From contig NZ_JOAI01000061.1 in NCBI RefSeq assembly GCF_000717715.1, forward strand, positions 1 through 41,882: a stretch of 41,882 nt of DNA, given 5' to 3'. Shown here piece by piece: positions 25,560 through 33,244 of the stretch. The notes beneath the pieces were generated by a model. That model was not told the origin of the DNA and did no database searches. It saw only the letters and a program-made list of their open reading frames with translations. Within the stretch, counting starts at the first letter, position 1; the number at the start of each line of letters is the position of its first letter. Origin of the DNA: Streptomyces sp. NRRL B-24484 (GTDB lineage Bacteria > Actinomycetota > Actinomycetes > Streptomycetales > Streptomycetaceae). A program made the translations under genes and the position numbers.

Positions 25560-26522
25560 ATGAGCACCACCGAACCGCGCGGCCCGATCGACTCGTCCCG
25601 CGTCCCGCGCTACGCCGGCCCCGCCACCTTCGCCCGGCTGCCCCGCCTGGACGAGGTCGGCAGCGCCGACATCGCCGTGGTCGGCGTCCCGTTCGACACC
25701 GGGGTCTCCTACCGGCCGGGCGCGCGGTTCGGCGGCAACGCGATCCGCGAGGCCAGCCGCCTGCTGCGGCCCTACAACCCGGCACAGGACGCCTCGCCGT
25801 TCGCCCTCGCCCAGGTCGCGGACGCCGGTGACATCGCGGCCAACCCGTTCAACATCAACGAGGCCGTCGACACCGTCGAGGCCGCCGCCCGCGACCTGCT
25901 CGCCACCGGCGCCCGGCTGATGACCCTCGGCGGCGACCACACCATCGCCCTGCCGCTGCTGCGCGCCGTCGCCGACCGGCACGGCCCGGTCGCCCTGCTC
26001 CACTTCGACGCCCACCTCGACACCTGGGACACCTACTTCGGCGCCGAGTACACCCACGGCACCCCGTTCCGCCGGGCCGTCGAGGAGGGCATCCTCGACA
26101 CCTCCGCGCTCAGCCACGTCGGCACCCGCGGCCCGCTCTACGGACGCCAGGACCTCACCGACGACGAGAAGCTCGGCTTCGGCATCGTCACCTCCGCCGA
26201 CGTGATGCGCCGCGGCGTCGACGAGGTCGCCCAGCAGCTCCGCGAGCGGATCGGCGACCGCCCGTTGTACGTCTCCATCGACATCGACGTCCTCGACCCG
26301 GCGCACGCCCCCGGCACCGGCACCCCCGAGGCCGGCGGCCTCACCTCCCGCGAACTCCTGGAGATCCTCCGCGGACTGGCCGGCTGCAACATCGTCTCCG
26401 CCGACCTCGTCGAGGTCGCCCCCGCCTACGACCACGCCGAGATCACCTCCGTGGCCGCCTCCCACACCGCCTACGAGCTGACCACCCTGATGGCCCGCCG
26501 GATCGCCGAGGAGCGCGCATGA
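25560..26522 (+). CDS. Ureohydrolase (agmatinase / guanidinobutyrase family)
   Basis: The 320-residue enzyme should hydrolyse a guanidino group to urea plus an amine using two Mn2+ in the cytosol. All metal ligands are present: His127 (GGDHTIA), Asp150, His152 and Asp154 (FDAHLDTWD), Asp241 and Asp243 ([19 protein letters not shown]). The family includes agmatinase, 4-guanidinobutyrase and proclavaminate amidinohydrolase, and residues alone do not separate these here. Because the next gene encodes a TPP decarboxylase-like enzyme, 4-guanidinobutyrate or a similar acid is a good substrate guess. ATG 25560 follows GAGGAATCC. The stop overlaps the next start (ATGA, 26519-26522), so translation is coupled. 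Confidence 0.88.
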   Translation: MSTTEPRGPIDSSRVPRYAGPATFARLPRLDEVGSADIAVVGVPFDTGVSYRPGARFGGNAIREASRLLRPYNPAQDASPFALAQVADAGDIAANPFNINEAVDTVEAAARDLLATGARLMTLGGDHTIALPLLRAVADRHGPVALLHFDAHLDTWDTYFGAEYTHGTPFRRAVEEGILDTSALSHVGTRGPLYGRQDLTDDEKLGFGIVTSADVMRRGVDEVAQQLRERIGDRPLYVSIDIDVLDPAHAPGTGTPEAGGLTSRELLEILRGLAGCNIVSADLVEVAPAYDHAEITSVAASHTAYELTTLMARRIAEERA

Positions 26523-28147
26523 CCCACGTCCGCAACGGCGGCGACCTGGTCGTCGAGTCCCTCGCCAACCTCGGCGCCGAGACCGTCTTCGGCCTCCCCG
26601 GCCAGCACGCGCTCGGCCTGTTCGACGCCCTGCGCCGCTCGCGGCTGTGCTACGTCGGCCTGCGGGTGGAGAACAACGCCGGCTTCGCCGCCGACGGCTA
26701 CGCCCGCACCGCCGGGACGGTCGCCCCGCTGTTCCTCTCCACCGGCCCCGGCGCCCTCACCTCGCTCGCGGCCCTCCAGGAGGCCGCCGCCGCCTCCGCC
26801 CCCGTCCTCGCCGTCTCCTCGCAGATCCCCTCCGCCGGGCTCGGCGGCCGCCGCCGCGGCTACCTGCACGAACTCGTCGACCAGCAGGCCAGCTTCCGCG
26901 ACGTGGTGAAGTCCGTGCACACCGCGCGGACCGCCTCGCAGATCCCGTCCGCGCTCGCCGCCGCCTGGGAGTCCGCCCTCACCGCCCCGTACGGGCCGGT
27001 CTGGGTGGAGATCCCGCAGGACGTGCTGCTCGCCCCGACCACCGTGCCCCGGGTCACCGGCCTGCGCGCCGAACCCCGGCCGCTCGTCCCGCGGGCCGAA
27101 CTCGTCGCCGAGGCCGCCGTGCTGCTCGCCGAGGCCGAGCACCCGGTGATCCTCGCCGGCGGCGGGGTCGTCCGGGCCGGCGCGACCGACGAACTGCTGC
27201 GCCTGGCCGAGCTGTTGCGGGCCCCGGTGGCCTGCACCTTCGGCGCCAAGGGCGCCTTCCCGTGGGAGCACCCGCTCTCGCTGCAGTCCTGGCTGGAGGA
27301 CCGGCACACCACCGAGCTGCTGGAGAACGCCGACGTGCTGCTGGTCGTCGGCTCCGGCCTCGGCGAACTCTCCAGCAACTACCACACCTTCGCCCCGCGC
27401 GGTCAGCTGATCCAGGTCGAGGCCGACCTCGGCAAGCTGGAGTCCAACCACCCCGCCTTCGGCATCCACGCCGACGCCCGGCTCGCCCTCCGCGCCCTCG
27501 CCGACTCCGTCCCGGCACGGGAGCCGGACGGCCGGGCCGAGGCCGTCGCCGCCGACCTGCTCAAGCAGGTCCGGGCCCGGATCGACGGCCAGGGACTGGA
27601 GTTGGAGCAGCAGCTCCTCGCCGACGCCAGGGCCGCGCTGCCCGACGACTCCCCGGCCTTCTTCGACATGACCATCCTCGGCTACTGGGCCTGGTCCGCG
27701 TGGGACGCCCGCCGGCCGGGCGCCATGCACTCCGCGCAGGGGGCCGGCGGCCTCGGATACGGCTTCCCCGCCGCGCTCGGCGCGGCCGCGGCCCTGCCGG
27801 GCCGGCCCGTCCTCGCCGTCTCCGGGGACGGCGGCGCGATGTACTCGCTCGCCGAACTGGCCACCGCCCGCCAGCACGGCCTGGACGTCACCTGGCTGAT
27901 CGTGGACGACGGGGGGTACGGGATCCTCCGCGAGTACATGACCGACACCTTCGGTGAGGCCACCGCCACCGAACTCGCCCGTCCCGACTTCCTCCGCCTC
28001 GCCGAGTCCTTCGGCGTCCCGGCTGTCGCCACCACCCCCGAAACCCTCCGGACCGACCTCACCCGGGCCCTCGCCACCCCCGGCCCCACCGTGGTCGTCC
28101 TCCCCGCCCACCTCCGCATGTTCGCCCCCACTCACCTGGAGAACTGA
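26519..28147 (+). CDS. Thiamine diphosphate-dependent enzyme (acetolactate synthase-like, AruI-like)
   Basis: The 542-residue protein has the full three-domain ThDP layout: the PYR domain with catalytic Glu51 ([17 protein letters not shown]), a central domain ([20 protein letters not shown]) and the PP domain with [12 protein letters not shown] near 435. The usual ThDP signature ends in NN; here it ends VDDGGYG. The segment [18 protein letters not shown] resembles, as I recall, Pseudomonas AruI, the 2-ketoarginine decarboxylase that makes 4-guanidinobutyraldehyde. That fits translational coupling to the ureohydrolase. It is not a good match for carboxyethylarginine synthase. The precise substrate is inferred, not shown. 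No terminator is evident after it. Confidence 0.85.
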   Translation: MTHVRNGGDLVVESLANLGAETVFGLPGQHALGLFDALRRSRLCYVGLRVENNAGFAADGYARTAGTVAPLFLSTGPGALTSLAALQEAAAASAPVLAVSSQIPSAGLGGRRRGYLHELVDQQASFRDVVKSVHTARTASQIPSALAAAWESALTAPYGPVWVEIPQDVLLAPTTVPRVTGLRAEPRPLVPRAELVAEAAVLLAEAEHPVILAGGGVVRAGATDELLRLAELLRAPVACTFGAKGAFPWEHPLSLQSWLEDRHTTELLENADVLLVVGSGLGELSSNYHTFAPRGQLIQVEADLGKLESNHPAFGIHADARLALRALADSVPAREPDGRAEAVAADLLKQVRARIDGQGLELEQQLLADARAALPDDSPAFFDMTILGYWAWSAWDARRPGAMHSAQGAGGLGYGFPAALGAAAALPGRPVLAVSGDGGAMYSLAELATARQHGLDVTWLIVDDGGYGILREYMTDTFGEATATELARPDFLRLAESFGVPAVATTPETLRTDLTRALATPGPTVVVLPAHLRMFAPTHLEN

Positions 28148-28163
28148 GAACACGTCAGAGGCG

Positions 28164-28190
28164 GCACCCCAGGGGCGCGGGGGACTGCGC
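28164..28190. repeat. Streptomyces-type dispersed GC repeat
   Basis: GCACCCCAGGGGCGCGG, followed by GGGACTGCGC, closely resembles a short element I know as frequent in Streptomyces intergenic regions (AGGGGCGCGGGGAACTGCGC). Only one copy is seen in this window. It lies in the 74-bp gap before the thioesterase gene. Confidence 0.45.
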
Positions 28191-28221
28191 AATCCGGGGG
28201 TGTCGCCGTACTGTTCGGAGC

Positions 28222-28641
28222 ATGACCGAATTCAGTGTTCCGATCACCGTCCGCGGCTACGAGACCGACTCCCAGGGCCATCTCAACCAGTCGGTCTACC
28301 TGCAGTACGCCGAGCACGCCCGCTGGTGCTACCTCGAACACGCCGGCGTCCGCCAGGCCGACCTGCTGGCGAAGGGCGTCGGACCCGTCGTGCTGGAGAC
28401 GACGATCCGCTACCGGCGCGAGCTGCGGGCCGGCGACGAGGTGACGGTCAGCTGCCGCTTCGTGTGGGGCGACGGCAAGACCTTCGGCGTCGAGCAGACC
28501 GTCGTGAAGGCGGACGGCACCCTCGCCGCCGAGGTCACCGGGGTCGGCGGCTTCCTCGACCTGACGGCCCGCCGGCTGGTCGAGGACGCGCGCGAGCCGA
28601 TGCGCGCCCTCGCCGCGGACCCGGCGGCACTGGGCCTCTGA
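28222..28641 (+). CDS. Acyl-CoA thioesterase (hot-dog fold, 4HBT/YbgC-like)
   Basis: The 139-residue protein has the single hot-dog domain of 4-hydroxybenzoyl-CoA/YbgC-type thioesterases. The catalytic Asp region reads YETDSQGHLNQSVYLQYAEH, followed by VVLETTIRYRRELRAGDEVT and KTFGVEQTVVKADGTLAAE. It should hydrolyse a short or aromatic acyl-CoA in the cytosol. ATG 28222 was chosen by homology; TGTTCGGAGC upstream is a weak site. It lies 74 nt after the ThDP enzyme and may be a separate transcript. It is convergent with a LysR regulator across 18 bp, with no room for a dedicated terminator. Confidence 0.87.
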   Translation: MTEFSVPITVRGYETDSQGHLNQSVYLQYAEHARWCYLEHAGVRQADLLAKGVGPVVLETTIRYRRELRAGDEVTVSCRFVWGDGKTFGVEQTVVKADGTLAAEVTGVGGFLDLTARRLVEDAREPMRALAADPAALGL

Positions 28642-28659
28642 CGCCCGCCGCAGGCGCCC

Positions 28660-29583
28660 TCACCAGGCCGGGGCCGCCGCCAGCAGCCGCGCGCGGACCT
28701 GCGCGACGGCAGCCGGTTCGGCGGCCCCGGCCCGTCCGACCAGCCAGGCCGTGTTGATCGGCGGGTCCTCCGGCTCGTGCAGCGCGACCAGTGCCCCCGA
28801 GGCGAGGCCGTCCGCGCACAGGTAGCGGGGCAGGACGGAGATCCCGGCGCCCCCGGCCACCGCCGCGGCCACCCCGCGCAGGTCGGGCACGACGGCCGCG
28901 GCCGGTCCGCTCAGCCGGGTGCCGAAGACGTGCCGCCAGTAGCGGCGGGCGATCGGCAGGTCCTCGGCGTACGTCACCAGCGGTACGCCGCGCAGGGCGG
29001 CCTGTCCCTCGGCGGCGACCCGGCCGGCGCCGATCCGGGTCGCCCAGTCGGGCCCGGCGACGAGGACGAACTCCTCGTCGGCGAGTGGGACGGCGTGCAG
29101 CGTCCGCCCGCGCGGCCGGGAGGTCGCGACGACCAGGTCGTAGCGGCCGGCCCGCAGTCCGGTGAGCAGGTCGTCGGTGAGTCCGGCGGTGACCCGCAGC
29201 CGCAGTCCGGCGCCGATCAGCGGGGCGAGTGCGGGCATGGCGCAGACACCGAGGAACTCGGCCGGCCCGGCGAGGTGGACGGGCTCGGCCGGGGCGCCGC
29301 CGTCGGCGCCGCCGCGTTCGGCCACCGCGGCGAGTGCGTCCAGCGGGGCGGCGACCTCCGCGGCGAGCGCGTCGGCCGCGGCGGTGGCGGCGACCCCGCG
29401 CGGCAGCCGTTCGAACAGCGGGCGGCCGAGCTGCTGCTCCAGGGTGCGGATCTGCGCGGTGACGGTCGGCTGGGAGAGCCGCAGCAGCCGGGCCGCGGCG
29501 GTGAAGGAGCCGGACCGGTGCACGGCGAGGAAGGTCCGCAGCAGGCCGAGGTCGAGCGGTCCGGGGGCGTCACCACTGGGCAT
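28660..29583 (-). CDS. LysR family transcriptional regulator
   Basis: The 307-residue protein has an N-terminal winged helix (LLRTFLAVHRSGSFTAAARL, then LSQPTVTAQIRTLEQQLGRP) and a LysR substrate-binding domain (about 95-295, AGRYDLVVATSRPRGRTLHA and GAGISVLPRYLCADGLA). The effector is unknown. Its target is unclear because the upstream gene is on the same strand, so there is no classical divergent partner; the DUF7144-like gene ends 85 bp upstream with a strong terminator between. Confidence 0.9.
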   Translation of the reverse strand: MPSGDAPGPLDLGLLRTFLAVHRSGSFTAAARLLRLSQPTVTAQIRTLEQQLGRPLFERLPRGVAATAAADALAAEVAAPLDALAAVAERGGADGGAPAEPVHLAGPAEFLGVCAMPALAPLIGAGLRLRVTAGLTDDLLTGLRAGRYDLVVATSRPRGRTLHAVPLADEEFVLVAGPDWATRIGAGRVAAEGQAALRGVPLVTYAEDLPIARRYWRHVFGTRLSGPAAAVVPDLRGVAAAVAGGAGISVLPRYLCADGLASGALVALHEPEDPPINTAWLVGRAGAAEPAAVAQVRARLLAAAPAW

Positions 29584-29618
29584 GCCCCGCAGCCTAGGGC
29601 CTGCCCGCGCACACGGAG

Positions 29619-29651
29619 CGGCCGCGGCACCCGCCCCGGGTGCCGCGGCCG
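29619..29651 (-). terminator. Terminator after DUF7144-like copy 1
   Basis: Perfect 14-bp stem (29619-29632 with 29638-29651, CGGCCGCGGCACCC) with a 5-nt loop, 17 nt past the stop of the minus-strand gene and upstream of the LysR gene. Confidence 0.8.
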
Positions 29652-29668
29652 GTCCGCGGAGACCCTGC

Positions 29669-30097
29669 TCAGTCCTCGTGGTACAGGGCCAGCGCCCAGA
29701 TCACGAGGGTGTCCAGCGTGATCAACACCCCGCTCCACACCGGGTAGTACGGCAGCCACAGGAAGTTGGCGATGGCGCTCAGCGCGGCCAGTCCCATGCC
29801 CGCGTACCGGGCCCAGGCCATGCCGCGCAGCACGAAGGCGCCGATCACGGCGACCAGGGTGCCGAGCACGATGTGGGTCCAGCCCCAGGCGGTCACGTCG
29901 AAACGGAACACGTACCGCGGCGTGGTCACGATCAGGTCGTCCCGGGCCACGGCCACGATCCCCTGGAACACGTCGAGCAGGCCGGTGACCAGCATCACCA
30001 CGCCCGCGAACAAGGCCAGGCCGGTGACCCAGCCGCTGTACGAACGCGCGGGCGGGCCGCTCGCGGGGGCGCCCGGAGGGACGGAGGCGGAGGCCAT
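29669..30097 (-). CDS. DUF7144-like membrane protein, tandem copy 1
   Basis: The 142-residue four-helix membrane protein has GWVTGLALFAGVVMLVTGLL, DVFQGIVAVARDDLIVTTP, the R/W-G-W element (DVTAWGWTHIVLGTLVAVIG) and a helix 4 preceded by LPYYPVWSGV. It is about 70% identical by eye to copy 2, and both are more distant from the paralogue at 10862. ATG at the complement of 30095-30097 follows AAAGGGAG. Its 5' leader is also duplicated. Function unknown; adjacency to glutamate decarboxylase suggests a stress role, but this is inference. Confidence 0.85.
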   Translation of the reverse strand: MASASVPPGAPASGPPARSYSGWVTGLALFAGVVMLVTGLLDVFQGIVAVARDDLIVTTPRYVFRFDVTAWGWTHIVLGTLVAVIGAFVLRGMAWARYAGMGLAALSAIANFLWLPYYPVWSGVLITLDTLVIWALALYHED

Positions 30098-30130
30098 GGC
30101 GATCTCCCTTTCGGAGACGTGCGGATGTCC

Positions 30131-30148
30131 CGACCGTCCGTCCGGTCG
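30131..30148. promoter_or_regulatory. Conserved dyad upstream of DUF7144-like copy 1
   Basis: CGACCG-TCCGTC-CGGTCG is a 6-bp inverted repeat with a 6-bp spacer, 34 bp upstream of the start. The identical 18-bp sequence recurs upstream of copy 2, and the surrounding leader is also nearly identical. It may be an operator or a leader hairpin. Confidence 0.45.
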
Positions 30149-30268
30149 CCGGGCCGGGCAATCGGGACTGGGCCGTCCGGGTACCGGGGGCGCCGCAGGT
30201 GGCGCAGCACCGCCCGGTACGGAGTACACCCGCCGCCGGGCACCGGTGCCGACGCGAGGGGTGCCTCG

Positions 30269-30358
30269 GTGGCTCTGCACTGCACTGCACCATGCTCAGG
30301 AACCGGTGGCCGACCCGGCCGTCGACATCCTCGCCTCGCCGCTGAGCCGGCGGCCGCT
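30269..30358 (+). pseudogene. Frameshifted 5' fragment of glutamate decarboxylase gene
   Basis: This stretch matches the first 80 bases of the intact decarboxylase gene (31008-31087) almost base for base, including the GTG start and a GAGGGG site before it. A 10-nt insertion, TGCACTGCAC at 30281-30290, extends a CTGCA repeat and shifts the frame. Beyond 30358 homology stops and the sequence becomes the 3' flank of DUF7144-like copy 2. It is the leftover of a tandem duplication and cannot encode a functional enzyme. Confidence 0.88.
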
Positions 30359-30372
30359 CCGCGGAGGACCGC

Positions 30373-30801
30373 TCAGTCCTGCCGGTACACCGCCAGTGCC
30401 CAGATGACGAAGATGTCCAGGGCGATGATCACGATGCTCCACAGCGGGTAGTAGGGCAGCCACAGGAAGCTGGAGATGAGGCTCAGCGAGGCGACCGCGA
30501 TGCCCGTGTACCGGGCCCAGGCCATGCCGCGGAGCACGCAGAGCCCGACGAGGGCGACCACCAGGCCCAGGATGATGTGGATCCAGCCCCAGGAGGTCAC
30601 GTCGAACTTGAAGACGTAGTTCGGTGTCGTGACGATCAGCTCGTCCTGCGCGACGGCGACGATCCCCTGGAACAGGTCGAGGAGACCGGTGACCAGCATC
30701 ACCACGCCGGCGAACAGCACCAGGCCGGAGACCCAGCCGCTGTTCTGACGTGGTGGCAGGCCCCCCGTGGCGGGGCCCGGAGGGACGGAGGTGGACGCCA
30801 T
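30373..30801 (-). CDS. DUF7144-like membrane protein, tandem copy 2
   Basis: The 142-residue four-helix membrane protein (GWVSGLVLFAGVVMLVTGLL, DLFQGIVAVAQDELIVTTP, DVTSWGWIHIILGLVVALVG, LPYYPLWSIVIIALDIFVIW) is a close paralogue of copy 1. ATG at the complement of 30799-30801 follows GGGGAG. It is divergent from the intact glutamate decarboxylase gene across 206 bp, which is presumably the ancestral arrangement. No strong terminator is seen; the 3' end abuts the decarboxylase remnant. Confidence 0.86.
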   Translation of the reverse strand: MASTSVPPGPATGGLPPRQNSGWVSGLVLFAGVVMLVTGLLDLFQGIVAVAQDELIVTTPNYVFKFDVTSWGWIHIILGLVVALVGLCVLRGMAWARYTGIAVASLSLISSFLWLPYYPLWSIVIIALDIFVIWALAVYRQD

Positions 30802-30834
30802 GGCGATCTCCCCTTCGGAGACGTACGGATGTCC

Positions 30835-30852
30835 CGACCGTCCGTCCGGTCG
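30835..30852. promoter_or_regulatory. Conserved dyad upstream of DUF7144-like copy 2
   Basis: The second copy of CGACCG-TCCGTC-CGGTCG, 34 bp upstream of the start as in copy 1. In this copy it lies in the shared region between the membrane protein gene and glutamate decarboxylase, so it could serve both. Confidence 0.45.
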
Positions 30853-31007
30853 CCGCGCCGGGCAATCGGGACTGGGCTGTACGGGTGCCCGCACGGCCGA
30901 GTGCCCGGGCCGCCGCTGCCCGGTATGGAGTACGTCCGCTGTCGGGTGCGGGAGGGCGCCCGTAGGGTCCGAGGGAATGCTGTCGGACGACGCGAGAGGT
31001 GCCCTCG

Positions 31008-32396
31008 GTGGCTCTGCACAACGCTCAGGAACCGGCGGCCGACCCGGCCGTCGACATCTTCGCCTCGCCGCTGAGCGAGCGGCCGCTGCCGAAGCGGGCC
31101 ATGCCGGACTTCCCGGCCCCGCCGTCGGTGGTCTTCCAGCTGCTGCGCAACGAACTGCTGCTGGACGGCAACGCCGCGCAGAACCTGGCGACCTTCTGCA
31201 CGACCTGGGCGGACGACGAGGTCCGCCGGCTGATGGACCTGTGCCTCGACAAGAACATCGTCGACAAGGACGAGTACCCGCAGACCGCGGAGATCGAGTC
31301 GCGCTGCGTGAACATCCTCGCCGACCTGTGGCACGCGCCCGCCGGTGCCGAGGGGGCCAACGCGGTCGGCTGTTCGACCACCGGCTCCAGCGAGGCGGCG
31401 ATGCTCTGCGGCCTCGCGCTGAAGTGGCGCTGGCGCGACCGGCGCAAGGCCGCCGGGCAGTCGACCGAGCGCCCGAACCTGGTCTGCGGCCCCGTCCAGG
31501 TGTGCTGGGAGAAGTTCGCCCGGTACTTCGACGTCGAGCTGCGCCAGGTGCCGGTGGAGCCCGGCGCGACCGGCCTGCAGCCGCACCAGCTGCGCGAGTA
31601 CGTCGACGAGAACACCATCGGCGTCGTCGCGATCCTCGGCGTGACCTACACCTGCACCTACGAGCCGGTCGCGGAGATCGCCGCCGAGCTGGACCGCATC
31701 CACACGGAGACCGGCATCGACGTGCCGCTGCACGTGGACGCGGCCTCGGGCGGGTTCATCGCGCCGTTCCTCCACCGCGACCTGGTCTGGGACTTCCGCC
31801 TGCCGCGGGTCTCCTCGATCAACGCCTCGGGCCACAAGTACGGCATGGCCCCGCTCGGCGTCGGCTGGGCGCTGTGGCGGGACAACGACGCGCTGCCGGA
31901 CGACCTGGTCTTCCACGTGTCCTACCTCGGCGGCGACATGCCGACCCTCGCGCTGAACTTCTCCCGCCCCGGCGGACAGGTCGTCACCCAGTACTTCATG
32001 TTCCTGCGGCTCGGCCGCGAGGGGTACCGGCGGGTCTACCAGGCCTGCGCCGACACCGCGCAGCACCTGGCCCGGCAGGTCGCCGGGATGGGCCCCTTCA
32101 CCCTGCTGTACGACGGCGTCGGCGCGCTGCCGGCCGTCTCCTGGACGCTCACCGACCCGGACTCGGTCGGCTGGAGCCTGTACGACCTCTCCGACCTGCT
32201 GCGGATGCGCGGCTGGCAGGTGCCCTCGTACCCGCTGCCGCCGGACCGGCAGGAGACGGTCATCCAGCGCGTCCTGGTCCGGCACGGCGTCGACCGCGAC
32301 GAGATCGAGCTGCTCGCCGAGGACATGCGCCGGGCGATCAAGCGCCTCGAACAGGGACACCCGCACGAGGCGGACCGCGTCGGTTTCCACCACTGA
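31008..32396 (+). CDS. gad: Glutamate decarboxylase (PLP-dependent)
   Basis: The 462-residue enzyme should convert glutamate to GABA and CO2, consuming a proton. It is a group II PLP decarboxylase with CSTTGSSEAAMLCGLALKWR (phosphate and ring contacts), HVDAASGGFIAPF (PLP-nitrogen Asp) and the Schiff-base Lys277 in SINASGHKYGMAPLGVGW. The N-terminal VFQLLRNELLLDGNAAQNLA and the C-terminal MRRAIKRLEQ also match GadB. GTG 31008 is chosen because GAGAGG precedes it by 8 nt and the duplicated fragment conserves that point; an in-frame GTG at 30999 is less likely. The product GABA links it to guanidinobutyrate breakdown at 24-28 kb, by inference. A PdxH-like gene follows 42 nt downstream. Confidence 0.93.
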   Translation: MALHNAQEPAADPAVDIFASPLSERPLPKRAMPDFPAPPSVVFQLLRNELLLDGNAAQNLATFCTTWADDEVRRLMDLCLDKNIVDKDEYPQTAEIESRCVNILADLWHAPAGAEGANAVGCSTTGSSEAAMLCGLALKWRWRDRRKAAGQSTERPNLVCGPVQVCWEKFARYFDVELRQVPVEPGATGLQPHQLREYVDENTIGVVAILGVTYTCTYEPVAEIAAELDRIHTETGIDVPLHVDAASGGFIAPFLHRDLVWDFRLPRVSSINASGHKYGMAPLGVGWALWRDNDALPDDLVFHVSYLGGDMPTLALNFSRPGGQVVTQYFMFLRLGREGYRRVYQACADTAQHLARQVAGMGPFTLLYDGVGALPAVSWTLTDPDSVGWSLYDLSDLLRMRGWQVPSYPLPPDRQETVIQRVLVRHGVDRDEIELLAEDMRRAIKRLEQGHPHEADRVGFHH

Positions 32397-32438
32397 GTAC
32401 GGTGGGGTCGGGGGTCGGGACGAGCGAACGGGAGGCCG

Positions 32439-33149
32439 ATGGTGGCGGGCGACGACGGGTTCGACAGGTACCGGCCCAGTGCGGTCGGTGAGATGCTGCG
32501 GGACCGGCCGCCGATGGCCCGCGAACTGCCGGTCTTCGACCCCGACCTGGCACCGGCCGAGCCGGGACCGCTCTTCGTGGACTGGCTGGTGCAGGCCCTG
32601 GAAGCAGGGGTGCTCGACCCGCAGGTGATGACGCTCTCGACGGTCGACGCGGACGGTGTGCCCGACGCCCGCGCGCTGGTGCTGCGGGACGTCGACGCGG
32701 CCGAGGGCGCCTGGCTGTTCGCCGCCGAGGCGAACAGCCCGAAGGGCCGTCAGCTCGCGCTCAGCCCGATGGCCGCGCTCAGCGTGTACTGGCCGCCGCT
32801 CGGCCGTCAGGTCCGCGTCCGCGGCTCGGTCGAGGCCGCCCCGCCGGCCGTCTCGGCGGAGGAGTTCCGCGGGCGCTCGCCGGGCGCCCGGGTCGCCTCG
32901 CTGGTCGGACGGCAGAGCGAGCCGCTCGGGTCGCTCGCCGCGTACGACCTGGCGGCCGACGAGGCCCAACTGCTGCTGGACGCCGACCCGGCGCTGGTGG
33001 CCGCCGGGCACACGGTGTACATGCTGCGCGCCGCCGAGGTCGAGTTCTGGCAGGGCGACCCGAGCCGGCGCCACGTCCGGCTGCGGTACACCCGCACCGG
33101 CCTCGGCACCGGTCGGATCGCCTGGACCAGCACCCTGCTCTGGCCGTAG
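32439..33149 (+). CDS. Pyridoxine/pyridoxamine 5'-phosphate oxidase (PdxH) family
   Basis: The 236-residue FMN protein should oxidise PNP or PMP to PLP with O2. Family blocks are LSTVDADGVPDARALVLRDV, FAAEANSPKGRQLALSPMAA, VRVRGSVEAAPPAVSAEEF, GRSPGARVASLVGRQSEPL and EFWQGDPSRRHVRLRY. The C-terminal RLAP motif of E. coli PdxH is altered to TSTLLWP, so substrate preference may differ. ATG 32439 follows GGGAGG. It lies in operon with glutamate decarboxylase, a PLP enzyme, so local cofactor supply is a sensible reading. Confidence 0.86.
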   Translation: MVAGDDGFDRYRPSAVGEMLRDRPPMARELPVFDPDLAPAEPGPLFVDWLVQALEAGVLDPQVMTLSTVDADGVPDARALVLRDVDAAEGAWLFAAEANSPKGRQLALSPMAALSVYWPPLGRQVRVRGSVEAAPPAVSAEEFRGRSPGARVASLVGRQSEPLGSLAAYDLAADEAQLLLDADPALVAAGHTVYMLRAAEVEFWQGDPSRRHVRLRYTRTGLGTGRIAWTSTLLWP

Positions 33150-33163
33150 GGGAGATGCACCGG

Positions 33164-33209
33164 GGGTGCGTGGGCCCTCCCGGCCTTCGGCCGGAGGGCC
33201 CACGCACCC
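33164..33209. terminator. Bidirectional terminator between pdxH-like and fruA
   Basis: A long hairpin: GGGTGCGTGGGCCCTCC pairs with GGAGGGCCCACGCACCC, and the stem continues through GGCC/GGCC to a TTC loop, with one bulged C near 33181. It lies between convergent genes, 15 nt past the pdxH-like stop. Confidence 0.9.
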
Positions 33210-33244
33210 ATGTGTTGCTGCCCCTGATGTCCCTCGCCCGACTG

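Noticed and set aside
26519..28147. Carboxyethylarginine synthase-like role with a proclavaminate amidinohydrolase neighbour (clavam pathway)
   Set aside because: The ThDP plus ureohydrolase pairing is suggestive, but no beta-lactam synthetase or clavaminate synthase is present and the PYR-domain sequence fits AruI-like enzymes better.
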